This document shows, piece by piece, positions 15,358 through 24,422 of a DNA stretch of 39,688 nt; positions within the stretch are counted from its first letter, which is position 1; each line of letters starts with the position of its first letter. Under the pieces are notes generated by a model, which was not told the DNA's origin, searched no databases, and saw only the letters and a list, made by a program, of their open reading frames with translations. Made by a program: the position numbers and the translations under genes. This DNA is from Pasteurellaceae bacterium 15-036681 (lineage in GTDB: Bacteria > Pseudomonadota > Gammaproteobacteria > Enterobacterales > Pasteurellaceae), in NCBI GenBank assembly GCA_002002485.1, contig MQVI01000021.1, positions 1-39,688 of the forward strand, in the 5' to 3' direction.

Positions 15358-16929
15358 ATGAACAACATTCACAATCATAAAATCCTGATCCTAGACTTTG
15401 GTTCACAATATACTCAACTAATCGCACGTCGTGTGCGTGAAATTGGCGTTTACTGCGAATTATGGGCATGGGACGTAACTGAACAAGATATCCGTGATTT
15501 CAACCCAACGGGTATTATCCTTTCAGGTGGTCCTGAAAGCACTACTGAAGCAAACAGCCCACGTGCGCCTGAATATGTATTTAACGCAGGTGTGCCTGTG
15601 TTAGGTGTATGCTACGGTATGCAAACGATGGCAATGCAATTAGGTGGTTTAACTGAAACCTCTGATCACCGTGAATTTGGTTATGCGTCTGTAGATTTAA
15701 AAGCAACAGATAGCCTATTTGCAAATTTAAACGATGATCTTACCGCTTCAAATCCAAAATTAGACGTTTGGATGAGTCATGGTGATAAGGTTACTCGTTT
15801 ACCAGAAAACTTTGTGGTAACAGGTGTAACACCAACTTGCCCAATTGCAGCAATGTCTGATGAAAGCCGTCGTTTCTACGGTGTACAATTCCATCCAGAA
15901 GTAACTCACACTAAGAGCGGTTTAGAGTTATTAACTAACTTCGTCGTTAATATCTGTGGCTGTGCGCGTAACTGGACACCAGAAAACATTATTGAAGATG
16001 CAGTTGCTCGTATCAAAGAACAAGTAGGTGATGATGAAGTGATCTTAGGTTTATCAGGTGGCGTTGACTCATCTGTAACGGCACTTTTATTACACCGTGC
16101 TATCGGTAAAAACTTACACTGCGTATTCGTGGACAACGGCTTATTACGTTTAAACGAAGGCGATCAAGTAATGGAAATGTTTGGCGATAAATTCGGTTTA
16201 AACATTATCCGTGTAAATGCTGAAGATCGTTTCTTAGATGCGTTAAAAGGCATTGATGAGCCAGAAGCAAAACGCAAAATGATCGGTAAAGTGTTTGTTG
16301 ATGTATTTGATGATGAATCGAAAAAATTAACCTCTGTGAAATGGTTAGCACAAGGTACTATCTACCCAGATGTTATCGAATCAGCTGCAAGCAAAACCGG
16401 TAAAGCACACGTTATCAAATCTCACCATAACGTAGGTGGCTTACCAGACTATATGAAATTAGGCCTAGTTGAGCCATTACGTGAATTATTCAAAGATGAA
16501 GTACGTAAAATTGGTTTAGCTTTAGGTTTACCCGCAGAAATGTTAAATCGCCACCCATTCCCAGGCCCAGGTTTAGGCGTGCGTGTATTAGGTGAAATCA
16601 AAAAAGAATACTGTGATTTATTACGTAAAGCAGATGCGATCTTTATCGAAGAGTTATACAACTCAGGTTGGTACTATAAAGTAAGCCAAGCATTCACTGT
16701 ATTCCTACCAGTTAAATCTGTAGGTGTAATGGGTGATGGTCGTAAATATGACTGGGTTGTGTCATTACGTGCGGTAGAAACTATCGACTTTATGACAGCA
16801 CACTGGGCACACTTACCTTACGACTTATTAGGTAAAGTTTCAAACCGTATCATCAATGAAGTAGATGGTATTTCTCGCGTAGTGTATGACGTTTCAGGCA
16901 AACCACCTGCAACGATTGAGTGGGAATAA
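15358..16929 (+). CDS. guaA: GMP synthase (glutamine-hydrolysing)
   Basis: Converts XMP to GMP with ATP and glutamine. 523 residues. The class I glutamine amidotransferase domain (1-200) has nucleophile C85 in GVCYGMQ and the partners H179 and E181 in FHPEV. The ATP pyrophosphatase P-loop LSGGVDSSV is at about 232-240. The C-terminal dimerisation domain ends [11 protein letters not shown] as in other GuaA proteins. The Shine-Dalgarno is weak (AAAGAGAA). No separate strong promoter is visible in the 24-bp gap to the nuclease gene. It normally follows guaB directly. Confidence 0.97.
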   Translation: MNNIHNHKILILDFGSQYTQLIARRVREIGVYCELWAWDVTEQDIRDFNPTGIILSGGPESTTEANSPRAPEYVFNAGVPVLGVCYGMQTMAMQLGGLTETSDHREFGYASVDLKATDSLFANLNDDLTASNPKLDVWMSHGDKVTRLPENFVVTGVTPTCPIAAMSDESRRFYGVQFHPEVTHTKSGLELLTNFVVNICGCARNWTPENIIEDAVARIKEQVGDDEVILGLSGGVDSSVTALLLHRAIGKNLHCVFVDNGLLRLNEGDQVMEMFGDKFGLNIIRVNAEDRFLDALKGIDEPEAKRKMIGKVFVDVFDDESKKLTSVKWLAQGTIYPDVIESAASKTGKAHVIKSHHNVGGLPDYMKLGLVEPLRELFKDEVRKIGLALGLPAEMLNRHPFPGPGLGVRVLGEIKKEYCDLLRKADAIFIEELYNSGWYYKVSQAFTVFLPVKSVGVMGDGRKYDWVVSLRAVETIDFMTAHWAHLPYDLLGKVSNRIINEVDGISRVVYDVSGKPPATIEWE

Positions 16930-16936
16930 AAAATGA

Positions 16937-16970
16937 ACCCCATACTTATCATTAGTGTGGGGTATTTTAC
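16937..16970. terminator. Bidirectional terminator between guaA and nrdR
   Basis: ACCCCATAC (16937-16945) pairs with GTGTGGGGT (16955-16963), nine pairs with one G-T and a nine-base loop. ATTTTACTT follows on the plus strand and a T-run (complement of 16930-16936) follows on the minus strand, so it can serve both convergent genes. Confidence 0.75.
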
Positions 16971-16972
16971 TT

Positions 16973-16999
16973 GGCGTAATTTACTTATTACGCCTTTAT
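16973..16999 (+). terminator. Second hairpin after guaA
   Basis: GGCGTAAT (16973-16980) pairs perfectly with ATTACGCC (16987-16994), loop TTACTT, followed by TTTATC on the plus strand. It is a back-up terminator in tandem with the one at 16937. Confidence 0.6.
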
Positions 17000-17014
17000 C
17001 TCAAATGATTGTCA

Positions 17015-17473
17015 CTATTCTTCTACCAATCTTAGCTTCTCAATTTCCTTCGTAAATTCAGCTACATCATCAAAACTTAAATAGACAGATGCAAAGCGAA
17101 TATAAGCAACTTTATCTAGCTGTTTTAATGCATCTAACACTAAATTACCCACAAATTTGCTTGATACTTCTCGCTCGCCTGTTGCTTGTAAACGTAATAC
17201 TATATTGTTAATCGCTTTTTCTAGATCATCGGTTTTGACAGGGCGTTTTTCTAAGGCTCTGCTTAATCCAGCTCGCAATTTTTGAATATCAAAAGGCTCT
17301 CGATTACCATTATTTTTAATGATGTGTGGCACGAGTAATTCTGCACTTTCAAAGGTTGTGAAACGCTCTTTGCATTGAGGACACTCACGGCGACGGCGGA
17401 TTTGGTAGCCATCAGCTGTTAAGCGCGAATCTACAACTTTTGTTTCTTCTGTTGAGCAAAATGGACAACGCAT
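17015..17473 (-). CDS. nrdR: Transcriptional repressor NrdR of ribonucleotide reductase genes
   Basis: 152 residues. The zinc ribbon ligands are C3, C6, C31 and C34 ([17 protein letters not shown] and [10 protein letters not shown]). An ATP-cone domain spans about 49-139 ([20 protein letters not shown] onwards) and senses ATP/dATP. The protein represses nrd genes through NrdR boxes; no such box was recognised in this window. Its ATG overlaps the stop of ycgL as TGATG, so the two are translationally coupled, downstream of dnaB. Confidence 0.95.
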   Translation of the reverse strand: MRCPFCSTEETKVVDSRLTADGYQIRRRRECPQCKERFTTFESAELLVPHIIKNNGNREPFDIQKLRAGLSRALEKRPVKTDDLEKAINNIVLRLQATGEREVSSKFVGNLVLDALKQLDKVAYIRFASVYLSFDDVAEFTKEIEKLRLVEE

Positions 17474-17751
17474 CAGTTCGATCCTTTTTGTTGCTGAACA
17501 AAGGTATTCAGTAAATTTTCCTGAGGAGGAGGCATTTGCAGATAAAAACCTTCATTTCGAATTTTTTGCAAAACGTCTTGATTATCAAGGCGCTTGAGCT
17601 GCTTTTCACCTGCTAAATTAAACAACATCACAAATTTAGGTTTACCAAATGCTTGACGCAATGCTTCTGGCACTGTATCAAATTGATCGCGTTTTGGTAC
17701 ATAGAGATACATACCCTCTTTACGTGGGCTTTTATAAATTGCACATAACAT
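17473..17751 (-). CDS. YcgL-domain protein
   Basis: 92 residues, the standard size for the YcgL family (DUF709). The sequence [20 protein letters not shown], followed by [19 protein letters not shown] and [14 protein letters not shown], matches the family pattern. The fold is a small alpha/beta domain of unknown function, widespread in gammaproteobacteria. It starts three bases after the dnaB stop and overlaps nrdR by one base, so dnaB-ycgL-nrdR is probably one transcript. Confidence 0.88.
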   Translation of the reverse strand: MLCAIYKSPRKEGMYLYVPKRDQFDTVPEALRQAFGKPKFVMLFNLAGEKQLKRLDNQDVLQKIRNEGFYLQMPPPQENLLNTFVQQQKGSN

Positions 17752-17754
17752 GGC

Positions 17755-19206
17755 CTAGTCTTCCTCGATTTTGTACGAACCTTCGTAATCTTTAAAACGT
17801 GAATATGTCCCTTGGAAAGCCAATGGTAAGCGGCCAATTGGACCATTACGCTGTTTACCGATAATAATTTCAGCAACGCCTTTCGCCTCTGGATTATCAT
17901 GATAAACTTCATCACGGTAAATAAACATAATTAAGTCAGCATCTTGTTCAATAGAGCCTGACTCACGTAAGTCTGAGTTTACTGGGCGCTTATCAGCACG
18001 TTGCTCTAAGCTACGGTTTAACTGGGATAAGGCAACCACAGGAACTTCTAGCTCTTTTGCTAACGCTTTTAATGAACGAGAGATCTCTGCAATCTCGAGT
18101 GTACGATTATCAGCAAATCCAGGGGCACGCATTAACTGCAAATAGTCAACCATAATCATACTTAGGCCGCCATTCTCTTTATATACTCGACGAGCTCGTG
18201 AACGAAGCTCCGTTGGCGTTAAACCAGAGCTATCATCGATATAGATATTTTTACGATCTTGTAAAATCGCCATTGTTGAGCCAATACGTGCCATCTCCTC
18301 GTCCTCAAGGTTACCAGTACGAATATGCGTTTGGTTTACCCCCGAAAGAGAAGCAAACATACGCATCATAATTTGATCTGCTGGCATCTCAAGGCTAAAA
18401 ATCAGTACCGGTTTATTTGGCACTTTAATTGGATTACCATTATCATCTTCTGCATCAATATCCAATAACGATGCATTTTCACAGAGGTTCATGGCAAAAG
18501 TCGTTTTACCCATTGAAGGGCGCGCAGCAACAATAATCAAATCTGAAGGCTGTAATCCTGCAGTTTTACGATCTAATTCAGTAAAGCCGGTTGAAACACC
18601 TGTTACACCACCATTCGCTTTATTTTTTGACAGAGTTTCAATACGATCAAGTGTTTCCAGTAAAATAGAGTCAATACCGCGCGGTCCCTGATCACTTGCT
18701 GTTCGCTTTTCAGCAATGTGGAATACCGTTCGTTCAGCCTCATCTAATACATCTTTAACCGTCATCCCTTTAGGGTTATAGCTAATCTCGGCAATTTTGT
18801 TCCCTGCAGAAATTAACTCACGGCGAATAGCGCGTTCATTAACGATCTCTGCATAGCTAACAATATTCGCTACACTCGGCGTGTTTTTAGATAATTCAGC
18901 CAGATACGCAAAACCACCAACATCATCAACAACACCTTTATTACGTAGCATTTGGTCAATAGTAATAATATCAATTGGGTTATTTTGGCGATTTAGCTCA
19001 ACCATTTGCTCAAAAATAAGGCGGTGTGCATAGGTATAGAAATCAGTCGGCTGTACACGCTCTGCCACACTATCCCAATATTCATTATTCAACATAATCC
19101 CACCGAGTACCGCTTGCTCTGCCTCTAAGGAATGAGGGGCAATATTCAGGTTATCAGTGTGTTTATCCTTATTTTGCTCTTTTTTTACAAAGGTTTGTTC
19201 GCTCAT
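17755..19206 (-). CDS. dnaB: Replicative DNA helicase DnaB
   Basis: Hexameric 5'-3' helicase that drives the replication fork and binds DnaG primase through its N-terminal domain. 483 residues. The N-terminal domain (APHSLEAEQAVLGGIML onwards, about 23-125) and linker are followed by the RecA-like domain with Walker A ARPSMGKTT at 228-236 and SLEMPADQIMMR. The segment DIDAEDDNGNPIKVPN at about 249-264 is an acidic insertion relative to the 471-residue E. coli protein, just after the Walker A helix. No intein is present. It is the first gene of dnaB-ycgL-nrdR. Confidence 0.97.
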   Translation of the reverse strand: MSEQTFVKKEQNKDKHTDNLNIAPHSLEAEQAVLGGIMLNNEYWDSVAERVQPTDFYTYAHRLIFEQMVELNRQNNPIDIITIDQMLRNKGVVDDVGGFAYLAELSKNTPSVANIVSYAEIVNERAIRRELISAGNKIAEISYNPKGMTVKDVLDEAERTVFHIAEKRTASDQGPRGIDSILLETLDRIETLSKNKANGGVTGVSTGFTELDRKTAGLQPSDLIIVAARPSMGKTTFAMNLCENASLLDIDAEDDNGNPIKVPNKPVLIFSLEMPADQIMMRMFASLSGVNQTHIRTGNLEDEEMARIGSTMAILQDRKNIYIDDSSGLTPTELRSRARRVYKENGGLSMIMVDYLQLMRAPGFADNRTLEIAEISRSLKALAKELEVPVVALSQLNRSLEQRADKRPVNSDLRESGSIEQDADLIMFIYRDEVYHDNPEAKGVAEIIIGKQRNGPIGRLPLAFQGTYSRFKDYEGSYKIEED

Positions 19207-19279
19207 TTGTTGATATACTCGATTAATTCAATATGTTCCCTTCTAGATAAAGAGGGCGTTAAGGGACGATTTGATAAAT

Positions 19280-20104
19280 TTAAAACTTCTCCCAAATCGG
19301 TTTGCAATCTATAGGTAAAGTCAGCCCTTTACCCAATTCAATCCAACCTGCTGGAAAATGGAAATCGGAGCCTGCTGACGCATAAAGATCAAACTCTTTT
19401 GCCCAACGGGCTAATAATTGTCGTTGATCAGGTGATTGTGCGCAACCAGCAACTTCAAGCCCATCACCACCTGCTTGTTTAAAGTCCGCAATAAGACGAC
19501 GAACCCAGCGAGCTGTTAATTTATAGCGTAAGGGATGTGCAACACAAATCACGCCTCCTGCTTGATGAGTAACCTCTATTGCTTCTTGCATTGAACACCA
19601 AACTGGTTTGACATAAGCGCTTTTCCCCATACCTAAATAGCGTTTGAAAGCATGATCATCATTACGTGCATAACCTTCAGCCACTAAAAAGCGCCCATAA
19701 TGGGCTCGGGTAACTTCACCACTAGCCAATGCTCTTGCACCTTCATAGGCATTTGGGATGCCAGCTTTAGCCAATTTTTCTCCAATTTGCAATGCGCGCT
19801 GGTGGCGTAACTCAGCTTGTTTAGCTAATAGTGCCACTAATGCTGGATGATTTTCATCAATATTGAGTGCAGCCAAATGAATTGACTTTCCTTCCCATAG
19901 AATAGAAATTTCAACCCCACCAATAAATTCTATTGGCTGTGTTTGAGCAAAAGCGCGCGCTTCACTCACCCCTGCAACAGTGTCATGATCAGTAAGTGCA
20001 AGCATATTAACGCCTTTTTCGACTGCTCTTTGGACTAATTCAGTTGGCGTTAATACACCGTCAGATGCGGTGCTGTGGCTGTGTAAATCTCGAATTATGT
20101 TCAT
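19280..20104 (-). CDS. rnm: RNase AM, PHP-domain 5'-3' exoribonuclease
   Basis: 274 residues. The PHP metal-binding motifs are DLHSHSTASDG (D6, H8, H10, D15), LTDHDTVAGV, and later CVAHPLRY and SDFHFP. This is the YciV/TrpH family. In E. coli the protein matures 5' ends of 5S, 16S and 23S rRNA and removes short RNA 5' ends. It is separated from the upstream SAM hydrolase-like gene by a terminator and from downstream dnaB by 73 bp, so it is probably transcribed on its own; a promoter was not clearly seen. Confidence 0.88.
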   Translation of the reverse strand: MNIIRDLHSHSTASDGVLTPTELVQRAVEKGVNMLALTDHDTVAGVSEARAFAQTQPIEFIGGVEISILWEGKSIHLAALNIDENHPALVALLAKQAELRHQRALQIGEKLAKAGIPNAYEGARALASGEVTRAHYGRFLVAEGYARNDDHAFKRYLGMGKSAYVKPVWCSMQEAIEVTHQAGGVICVAHPLRYKLTARWVRRLIADFKQAGGDGLEVAGCAQSPDQRQLLARWAKEFDLYASAGSDFHFPAGWIELGKGLTLPIDCKPIWEKF

Positions 20105-20132
20105 AGTTATTCTTATTAGGGGATTTAATATT

Positions 20133-20160
20133 AAAAAAGGGCGAATGTTTATATTCGCCC
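20133..20160 (-). terminator. Terminator of the SAM hydrolase-like gene
   Basis: GGGCGAAT (20139-20146) pairs with ATTCGCCC (20153-20160), an eight-base perfect stem with a six-base loop. On the minus strand it is followed by six T residues (complement of 20133-20138). It lies between the SAM hydrolase-like gene and rnm. Confidence 0.85.
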
Positions 20161-20182
20161 TGCATTATAACAAAATATTACG

Positions 20183-21130
20183 CTATTCAGCCTTTTCTTT
20201 TTTCTCACAAGATTTCAAAGAGACAGACCAATTTGCACCAGATTTAATTTTATACTTCTCTGAGAAGTTTTCCATATTCAAAGCAAATGATACATTTAAC
20301 AGGCTGTTTAAATACATCAATGGTTTGCCTTCATCCACATCACCGAAACTGCTCTTATATGGCATTGCTGCGCTATAACGCACCTTTAATCCATCTTCTG
20401 CTTTTTCCGCAATCTCTACACAAACTCGGCTATCTTTTTTGATGCCTGATTTCTCTAATAATTCATCACTGATATTCGTCCAGATATTACCATATTGAAT
20501 ATCTAACACCGGAATATTACCCTTTAATACCCCTTCTTCTAACGTTGGTCTTTGGTATTCAATCGTCGTCACTTTTGCTTCTAATTCGTTACCAACATCT
20601 TCAAATTTGATTTTACCTGAGGCTAAACGTGCACCTGTATAAGCATAAACATCACGCCCATGGAACGTATAAGATTTTTCTGAACCTTCTAAGCGATTTT
20701 TAGTTTCATCAATTTCACGGATTGACTCAATACCCAAATGTTCTGCAACTAAAGTTAAGGTACCGTTATCTGGTGTCACAAAATAATGCCCTGTTTTAGT
20801 TTTTAATACCACTGATTTACGATCGGTGCCAACACCTGGGTCAACTACACTGACAAACACAGTACCTTGTGGCCAATAAGTTGCTGTCTGATACAAGCGG
20901 TATGCAGCCTCCCAAATATCGTAAGGCGGAATCTCATGAGTTAGATTGAACATTTTGAGATCACGATCTACGCCAAAAGCCACGCCTTGCATGGCAGACA
21001 CGGCACCGTCTTTCAAACTAAAATCGGTTTGTAAGACTAATGCATTCGGCTGTGCGAAAGCGGTTTGTAAAGTAGCGGATGTAGTAATTGAAAATGTAGC
21101 TAACGCTAGTCCAAGAAGTGTTTTTTTCAT
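20183..21130 (-). CDS. Exported SAM hydroxide adenosyltransferase family protein (DUF62)
   Basis: 315 residues with a cleavable signal peptide (MKKTLLGLALATFSITTSAT, likely cut after AFA at 26), so predicted periplasmic. The mature part is the DUF62/SAM hydrolase fold. It contains VVDPGVGTDRKS, PDNGTLT and FHGRDVYA, with D97, R104 and H157 matching the Asp-Arg-His triad of archaeal SAM hydroxide adenosyltransferases, which split S-adenosylmethionine to adenosine and methionine. A periplasmic location is odd, because SAM is cytoplasmic. It may act on another nucleoside or on imported SAM. The gene is flanked by its own promoter and terminator. C-terminal residues are lysine/glutamate-rich. Confidence 0.8.
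   Translation of the reverse strand: MKKTLLGLALATFSITTSATLQTAFAQPNALVLQTDFSLKDGAVSAMQGVAFGVDRDLKMFNLTHEIPPYDIWEAAYRLYQTATYWPQGTVFVSVVDPGVGTDRKSVVLKTKTGHYFVTPDNGTLTLVAEHLGIESIREIDETKNRLEGSEKSYTFHGRDVYAYTGARLASGKIKFEDVGNELEAKVTTIEYQRPTLEEGVLKGNIPVLDIQYGNIWTNISDELLEKSGIKKDSRVCVEIAEKAEDGLKVRYSAAMPYKSSFGDVDEGKPLMYLNSLLNVSFALNMENFSEKYKIKSGANWSVSLKSCEKKEKAE
20893..20901 (+). other. DNA uptake signal sequence (Apl type)
   Basis: Exact ACAAGCGGT inside the SAM hydrolase-like gene. Confidence 0.75.
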
Positions 21131-21168
21131 AATAAGACCTTTATTGTTGTGTGCATAAATTCGCTTAG

Positions 21169-21197
21169 ATAGTAGCGAGTTGTTGAGTAATTGTCTA
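21169..21197 (-). promoter_or_regulatory. Candidate promoter of the SAM hydrolase-like gene
   Basis: On the minus strand TAGACA (21192-21197) is followed by a 17-bp spacer and TACTAT (21169-21174), about 38 bp before the start codon, with AAAGG as Shine-Dalgarno. The match is moderate. It suggests transcription independent of comEC upstream. Confidence 0.45.
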
Positions 21198-21233
21198 GCT
21201 GATATTAACCTTTTATTTTACTGCTAAAATTGT

Positions 21234-23537
21234 TCAAGTAATTTTACCCAAGACTCTTCGATACCAAGGCTGCCACAAATCGCGAGCAGTAATAATTTTG
21301 TATCCATTTTGGTAAAAATTTACCGTAATCATACCGCTTGTAGCGGTATTTATTGGTATAGCACGGTACTGAATTAAACGCTCTATAATTTCTTGACGAG
21401 GCATTTTCCATGGATTCCAACGTCCTGATGAAATAATTGCCACATCAGGCTGTGTACTGGCTAATAGTGTATGACTTGTGCTAGTAAGGCTTCCATGATG
21501 GCCAACCTGTAAAAAATCTAATTTGCCGATTTGATTTGCATATTGTCGCTCTTCCGCTACCCCACTATCTCCTGTCAGTAATATTTTGTAAGCCCCTATT
21601 TCAGCAACAAGCACACAAGAATCTTCATTTTTAGCTCGATATGCTAATTGGATGGGGTAAAGCGCTTGCATTTTTAGCTCACCAAATTGCCACTTTTCAC
21701 CTTGAATACATTGTTCAAAACCACTTTTACTATAGTGATTCTGTCCAGATAGCACTAGTTTCGCTGCTGGATATGCCGTTAATAAATCAGTAACGCCACC
21801 AGAATGATCATTATCATCATGGCTCACAAAAATAGCTTCAATTTCTATCCCATGATGTTTCAAATAAGGAATGATTTCTAGCTGCGCCATTGAACCACCT
21901 TTTGTGCCATTCTTACCTTGCCAACTTGCGCCAGTATCGTAAAAAACAGCGCGTTTCTGACCGCTTGCATTGTGATAAATAAAAGCCATAGCAAGCCCTT
22001 GCCCTACATCAAAATTTAACCATTGAATTATCGGTTGGGGGAATAGCCATTGCGGTACTTTGTAAAGCTGATTAAATAGCAATGGAATGCTAATTACCAA
22101 CCCCCAATATACTTTAGCTTTATGCTGGATATAGCCATAGATTGTCAGTAATATCAATAAATTAACACTTAATAAATACCATTGCTGTTTTGAACTTAAA
22201 TCAAACCAAAAATCAGAGAAAGGCCCAATTAAAATTAAACTAAATTGCCCAATAAGATCAGCTAACTGCCAAGTAAAAAAAAGATTATCCGTAAATAAGC
22301 TAAATAAAATCAGAGGGACGAGCAAAAAGCTGTACAGAGGTACAATCAATAAATTCGCAATAAAACCAAAGGACGAAATCCCACCAAAAAAGAACAGCTG
22401 AATCGGTGAAAACACAAGCCAAATACCAAGCTGTAAGTGGCCCAAGGAATAAAAAATCAGTCGAACTTTACTCTTACTGAAAAAATCATAACACCAGAAT
22501 AAGCGAATGGGAAAAAATTGATACCAAACTATCAAGCTAGCTACCGCCAAAATTGAGAGCCAAAAACTGTCGGATAGTAATGCCAGAGGATCAAGAACGA
22601 GCAACAAAACCACACATCTTACCCAGAGCTGCCACGGTGTGTAGTGCCGGCGTGCATATTGGCAAACCAATACCAAGCTAATCGCAATTAATGCCCTCAC
22701 CGTTGGAATAGCAAATCCAGCTAAAAAGCTATATCCAAATGCAATCATAAAACCAATCAGTCTTGGAAACAGATAAGAAAGGACAAGCGGTGACTTTATA
22801 CCTATTTTTAGCAATACCCATTGCACCAGTTTTGCAAAGCCAAAACCAAAAAACATCGCTAAACCAATATGTAAGCCGGAAATTGCTATCAAATGGGCAG
22901 TTGCCGTTTGTTGAAAGGTATTCCATTGTTCCGCTTTTAACCATGCTCGCTCACCAAAAGCTAACGCCAGTAATAAACCTTCTGTATCGAGTTCTTCAAT
23001 CTGTTGCTTAACGCGATATAGCCAATTTGTCCGTAATCCTGCTTTAGATTCATCTAATAATTGTGCTTGTTTAATTGTGGCAAGTGCACGGATATCTTGC
23101 GCAAAATACCATTTTTGCCGATCAAAATTACCAATATTCTGCCGAGAAGAAATAGGACGCAAATTTAAATTAGCTTGATAAGTTCGCCCCAATAGTAGCT
23201 CTGTTTCACTCTGCCAATTAACAAAAATATGTTCTCCATTAGCCCTTTTAGCAATAGCGGTCTGATAATCTTGCTGTTTTAATATTTGGTTAATCTGAAT
23301 GAGCTCCGCAGATTTGCTTGCTGTGACATTGTCAGCTTGTTTTACAATGAAGAGAATTTGACCATAACTAGAAAATAGAATTATGCTAAACAATAATCCC
23401 CAGCCATTTACTCGAAATACTGAAAAACATAGCAATAACAAACCAATCCCCATTCCTAACCAAAGTAAATCGATTGGTAAAAAAAGAATGGGAATAAGTA
23501 ATGTAAATATGATTAAACAGAATTTATCGAGATTCAT
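21234..23537 (-). CDS. comEC: Competence DNA channel protein ComEC/Rec2
   Basis: Inner-membrane channel that carries single-stranded DNA into the cytoplasm during transformation. 767 residues: N-terminal membrane segments and DUF4131 (to about 165), the Competence domain with multiple membrane helices (about 185-460, starting at LLLALAFGERAWL and TATAHLIAISGLHIG), and a C-terminal metallo-beta-lactamase-like domain (FDVGQGLAMAF, VSHDDNDHSGGV, LLTGDSG, VGHHGS). All parts look intact. The ATG at 23537 is the last element of an 11-bp hairpin. A CRP-S-like site lies upstream, fitting competence control by CRP and Sxy. It carries two exact uptake signals. Confidence 0.93.
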   Translation of the reverse strand: MNLDKFCLIIFTLLIPILFLPIDLLWLGMGIGLLLLCFSVFRVNGWGLLFSIILFSSYGQILFIVKQADNVTASKSAELIQINQILKQQDYQTAIAKRANGEHIFVNWQSETELLLGRTYQANLNLRPISSRQNIGNFDRQKWYFAQDIRALATIKQAQLLDESKAGLRTNWLYRVKQQIEELDTEGLLLALAFGERAWLKAEQWNTFQQTATAHLIAISGLHIGLAMFFGFGFAKLVQWVLLKIGIKSPLVLSYLFPRLIGFMIAFGYSFLAGFAIPTVRALIAISLVLVCQYARRHYTPWQLWVRCVVLLLVLDPLALLSDSFWLSILAVASLIVWYQFFPIRLFWCYDFFSKSKVRLIFYSLGHLQLGIWLVFSPIQLFFFGGISSFGFIANLLIVPLYSFLLVPLILFSLFTDNLFFTWQLADLIGQFSLILIGPFSDFWFDLSSKQQWYLLSVNLLILLTIYGYIQHKAKVYWGLVISIPLLFNQLYKVPQWLFPQPIIQWLNFDVGQGLAMAFIYHNASGQKRAVFYDTGASWQGKNGTKGGSMAQLEIIPYLKHHGIEIEAIFVSHDDNDHSGGVTDLLTAYPAAKLVLSGQNHYSKSGFEQCIQGEKWQFGELKMQALYPIQLAYRAKNEDSCVLVAEIGAYKILLTGDSGVAEERQYANQIGKLDFLQVGHHGSLTSTSHTLLASTQPDVAIISSGRWNPWKMPRQEIIERLIQYRAIPINTATSGMITVNFYQNGYKIITARDLWQPWYRRVLGKIT
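21333..21341 (-). other. DNA uptake signal sequence (Apl type)
   Basis: ACCGCTTGT on the plus strand, inside comEC. It is followed by AGCGGT, which can pair with the left part to make a short hairpin in the coding region. Confidence 0.75.
22783..22791 (+). other. DNA uptake signal sequence (Apl type)
   Basis: Exact ACAAGCGGT inside comEC, followed by GACTTT. Confidence 0.75.
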
Positions 23538-23565
23538 AGCTTATCCGTAAAATTGATAAGCTATG
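23535..23565 (-). promoter_or_regulatory. Hairpin over the comEC start codon
   Basis: On the minus strand CATAGCTTATC (complement of 23555-23565) and GATAAGCTATG (complement of 23535-23545) form a perfect 11-bp stem with a nine-base loop. The final ATG of the 3' arm is the comEC start codon, and the only Shine-Dalgarno-like bases (GGA) begin in the loop and run into the stem. Folding would limit ribosome access. The pairing is seen; translational control is inferred. Confidence 0.65.
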
Positions 23566-23607
23566 AGTATGGAGGATTTTGGCTGGTAGTTCAGAAAGAA
23601 AATGTAA

Positions 23608-23629
23608 TTTTTCGATAGAGATCACAAAA
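23608..23629 (-). promoter_or_regulatory. CRP-S-like site upstream of comEC
   Basis: On the minus strand the 22-mer has left half TTTTGTGATCT and right half CTATCGAAAAA. Against the competence CRP-S pattern (TTTTGCGATCT with its mirror half) I count 18 of 22 matches. The left half has the canonical GTGA instead of GCGA. It lies in the mtgA-comEC gap, centred about 80 bp before the comEC start. In Pasteurellaceae such sites need CRP plus Sxy. A good -10 was not obvious downstream. Confidence 0.6.
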
Positions 23630-23636
23630 ATAGATA

Positions 23637-24422
23637 CTACAAATTCTCTAAGTAACCTCGACCACCTAAATTTTGAGCTTGGCGCATAATCCATTGTTGA
23701 CGTTTACGCATCGTGGAAGTCGGATTTTTCACTTTATAAATTAACGGATTTGGTAGTGACGCTGCTAATAATGCAGCTTCTTGCATTGTTAGTTGAGATG
23801 CTGACTTTTTGAAATAGTGCTTAGCAGCTGCTTCCACACCAAAAATACCATCTCCAAACTCTGCAATATTCAAGTACACTTCCAAAATACGGCGCTTATC
23901 CCATACGCTTTCTACCAAAAACGTAAGCGGTACTTCAAACCCTTTTCGAACCCAGCTTGCACCATGCCACAAATAAAGATTCTTTACTGTTTGTTGCGAA
24001 ATTGTCGATGCACCAATCTGTTTTTTCTTAGGATATTTAGAATTACGCTTTATTGCCATTTCAATAGCATTAAAATCAATACCAAAATGAGAATCAAATT
24101 TCTGATCTTCAGACGCTATTACAGCAATTTGCATCTGCCACGAGATTCTATCTAGACTCACCCATTTATAATTAATTTCGTAGTCATCCCATTGAATCAA
24201 GTGCTCAACCTTCTTCTGAACCATATACGCAGAAAAAGGAACTGGAACAACTGAAAAAATTAGAGTAAAGATCAAAAAAAAGCTGGTAATTGCTAAACCA
24301 ATTCGACTAAAAACAAACCACAACCAGCCCTTTACAGACATAAATTGAGTTGGTAAAAAATATGTAATAAGCCTGTTTAGAAATCTTTTATTCTTCTTAA
24401 TTTTTCGTTTATTTTTTGCCAT
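23637..24422 (-). CDS. mtgA: Monofunctional biosynthetic peptidoglycan transglycosylase
   Basis: Polymerises lipid II into glycan strands. 261 residues. A basic N-terminus and a membrane anchor at about 38-62 precede the GT51 domain. Catalytic E105 is in VIASEDQKFDSHFGIDF; the further motifs KQIGASTISQQTVKNLYLW and ILEVYLNIAEFGDGIFGVEAAA are present. There is no transpeptidase domain. The gene overlaps the end of trpR by 14 bp, so the two are one transcript with translational coupling. The comEC control site follows its stop codon by eight bases. Confidence 0.94.
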   Translation of the reverse strand: MAKNKRKIKKNKRFLNRLITYFLPTQFMSVKGWLWFVFSRIGLAITSFFLIFTLIFSVVPVPFSAYMVQKKVEHLIQWDDYEINYKWVSLDRISWQMQIAVIASEDQKFDSHFGIDFNAIEMAIKRNSKYPKKKQIGASTISQQTVKNLYLWHGASWVRKGFEVPLTFLVESVWDKRRILEVYLNIAEFGDGIFGVEAAAKHYFKKSASQLTMQEAALLAASLPNPLIYKVKNPTSTMRKRQQWIMRQAQNLGGRGYLENL

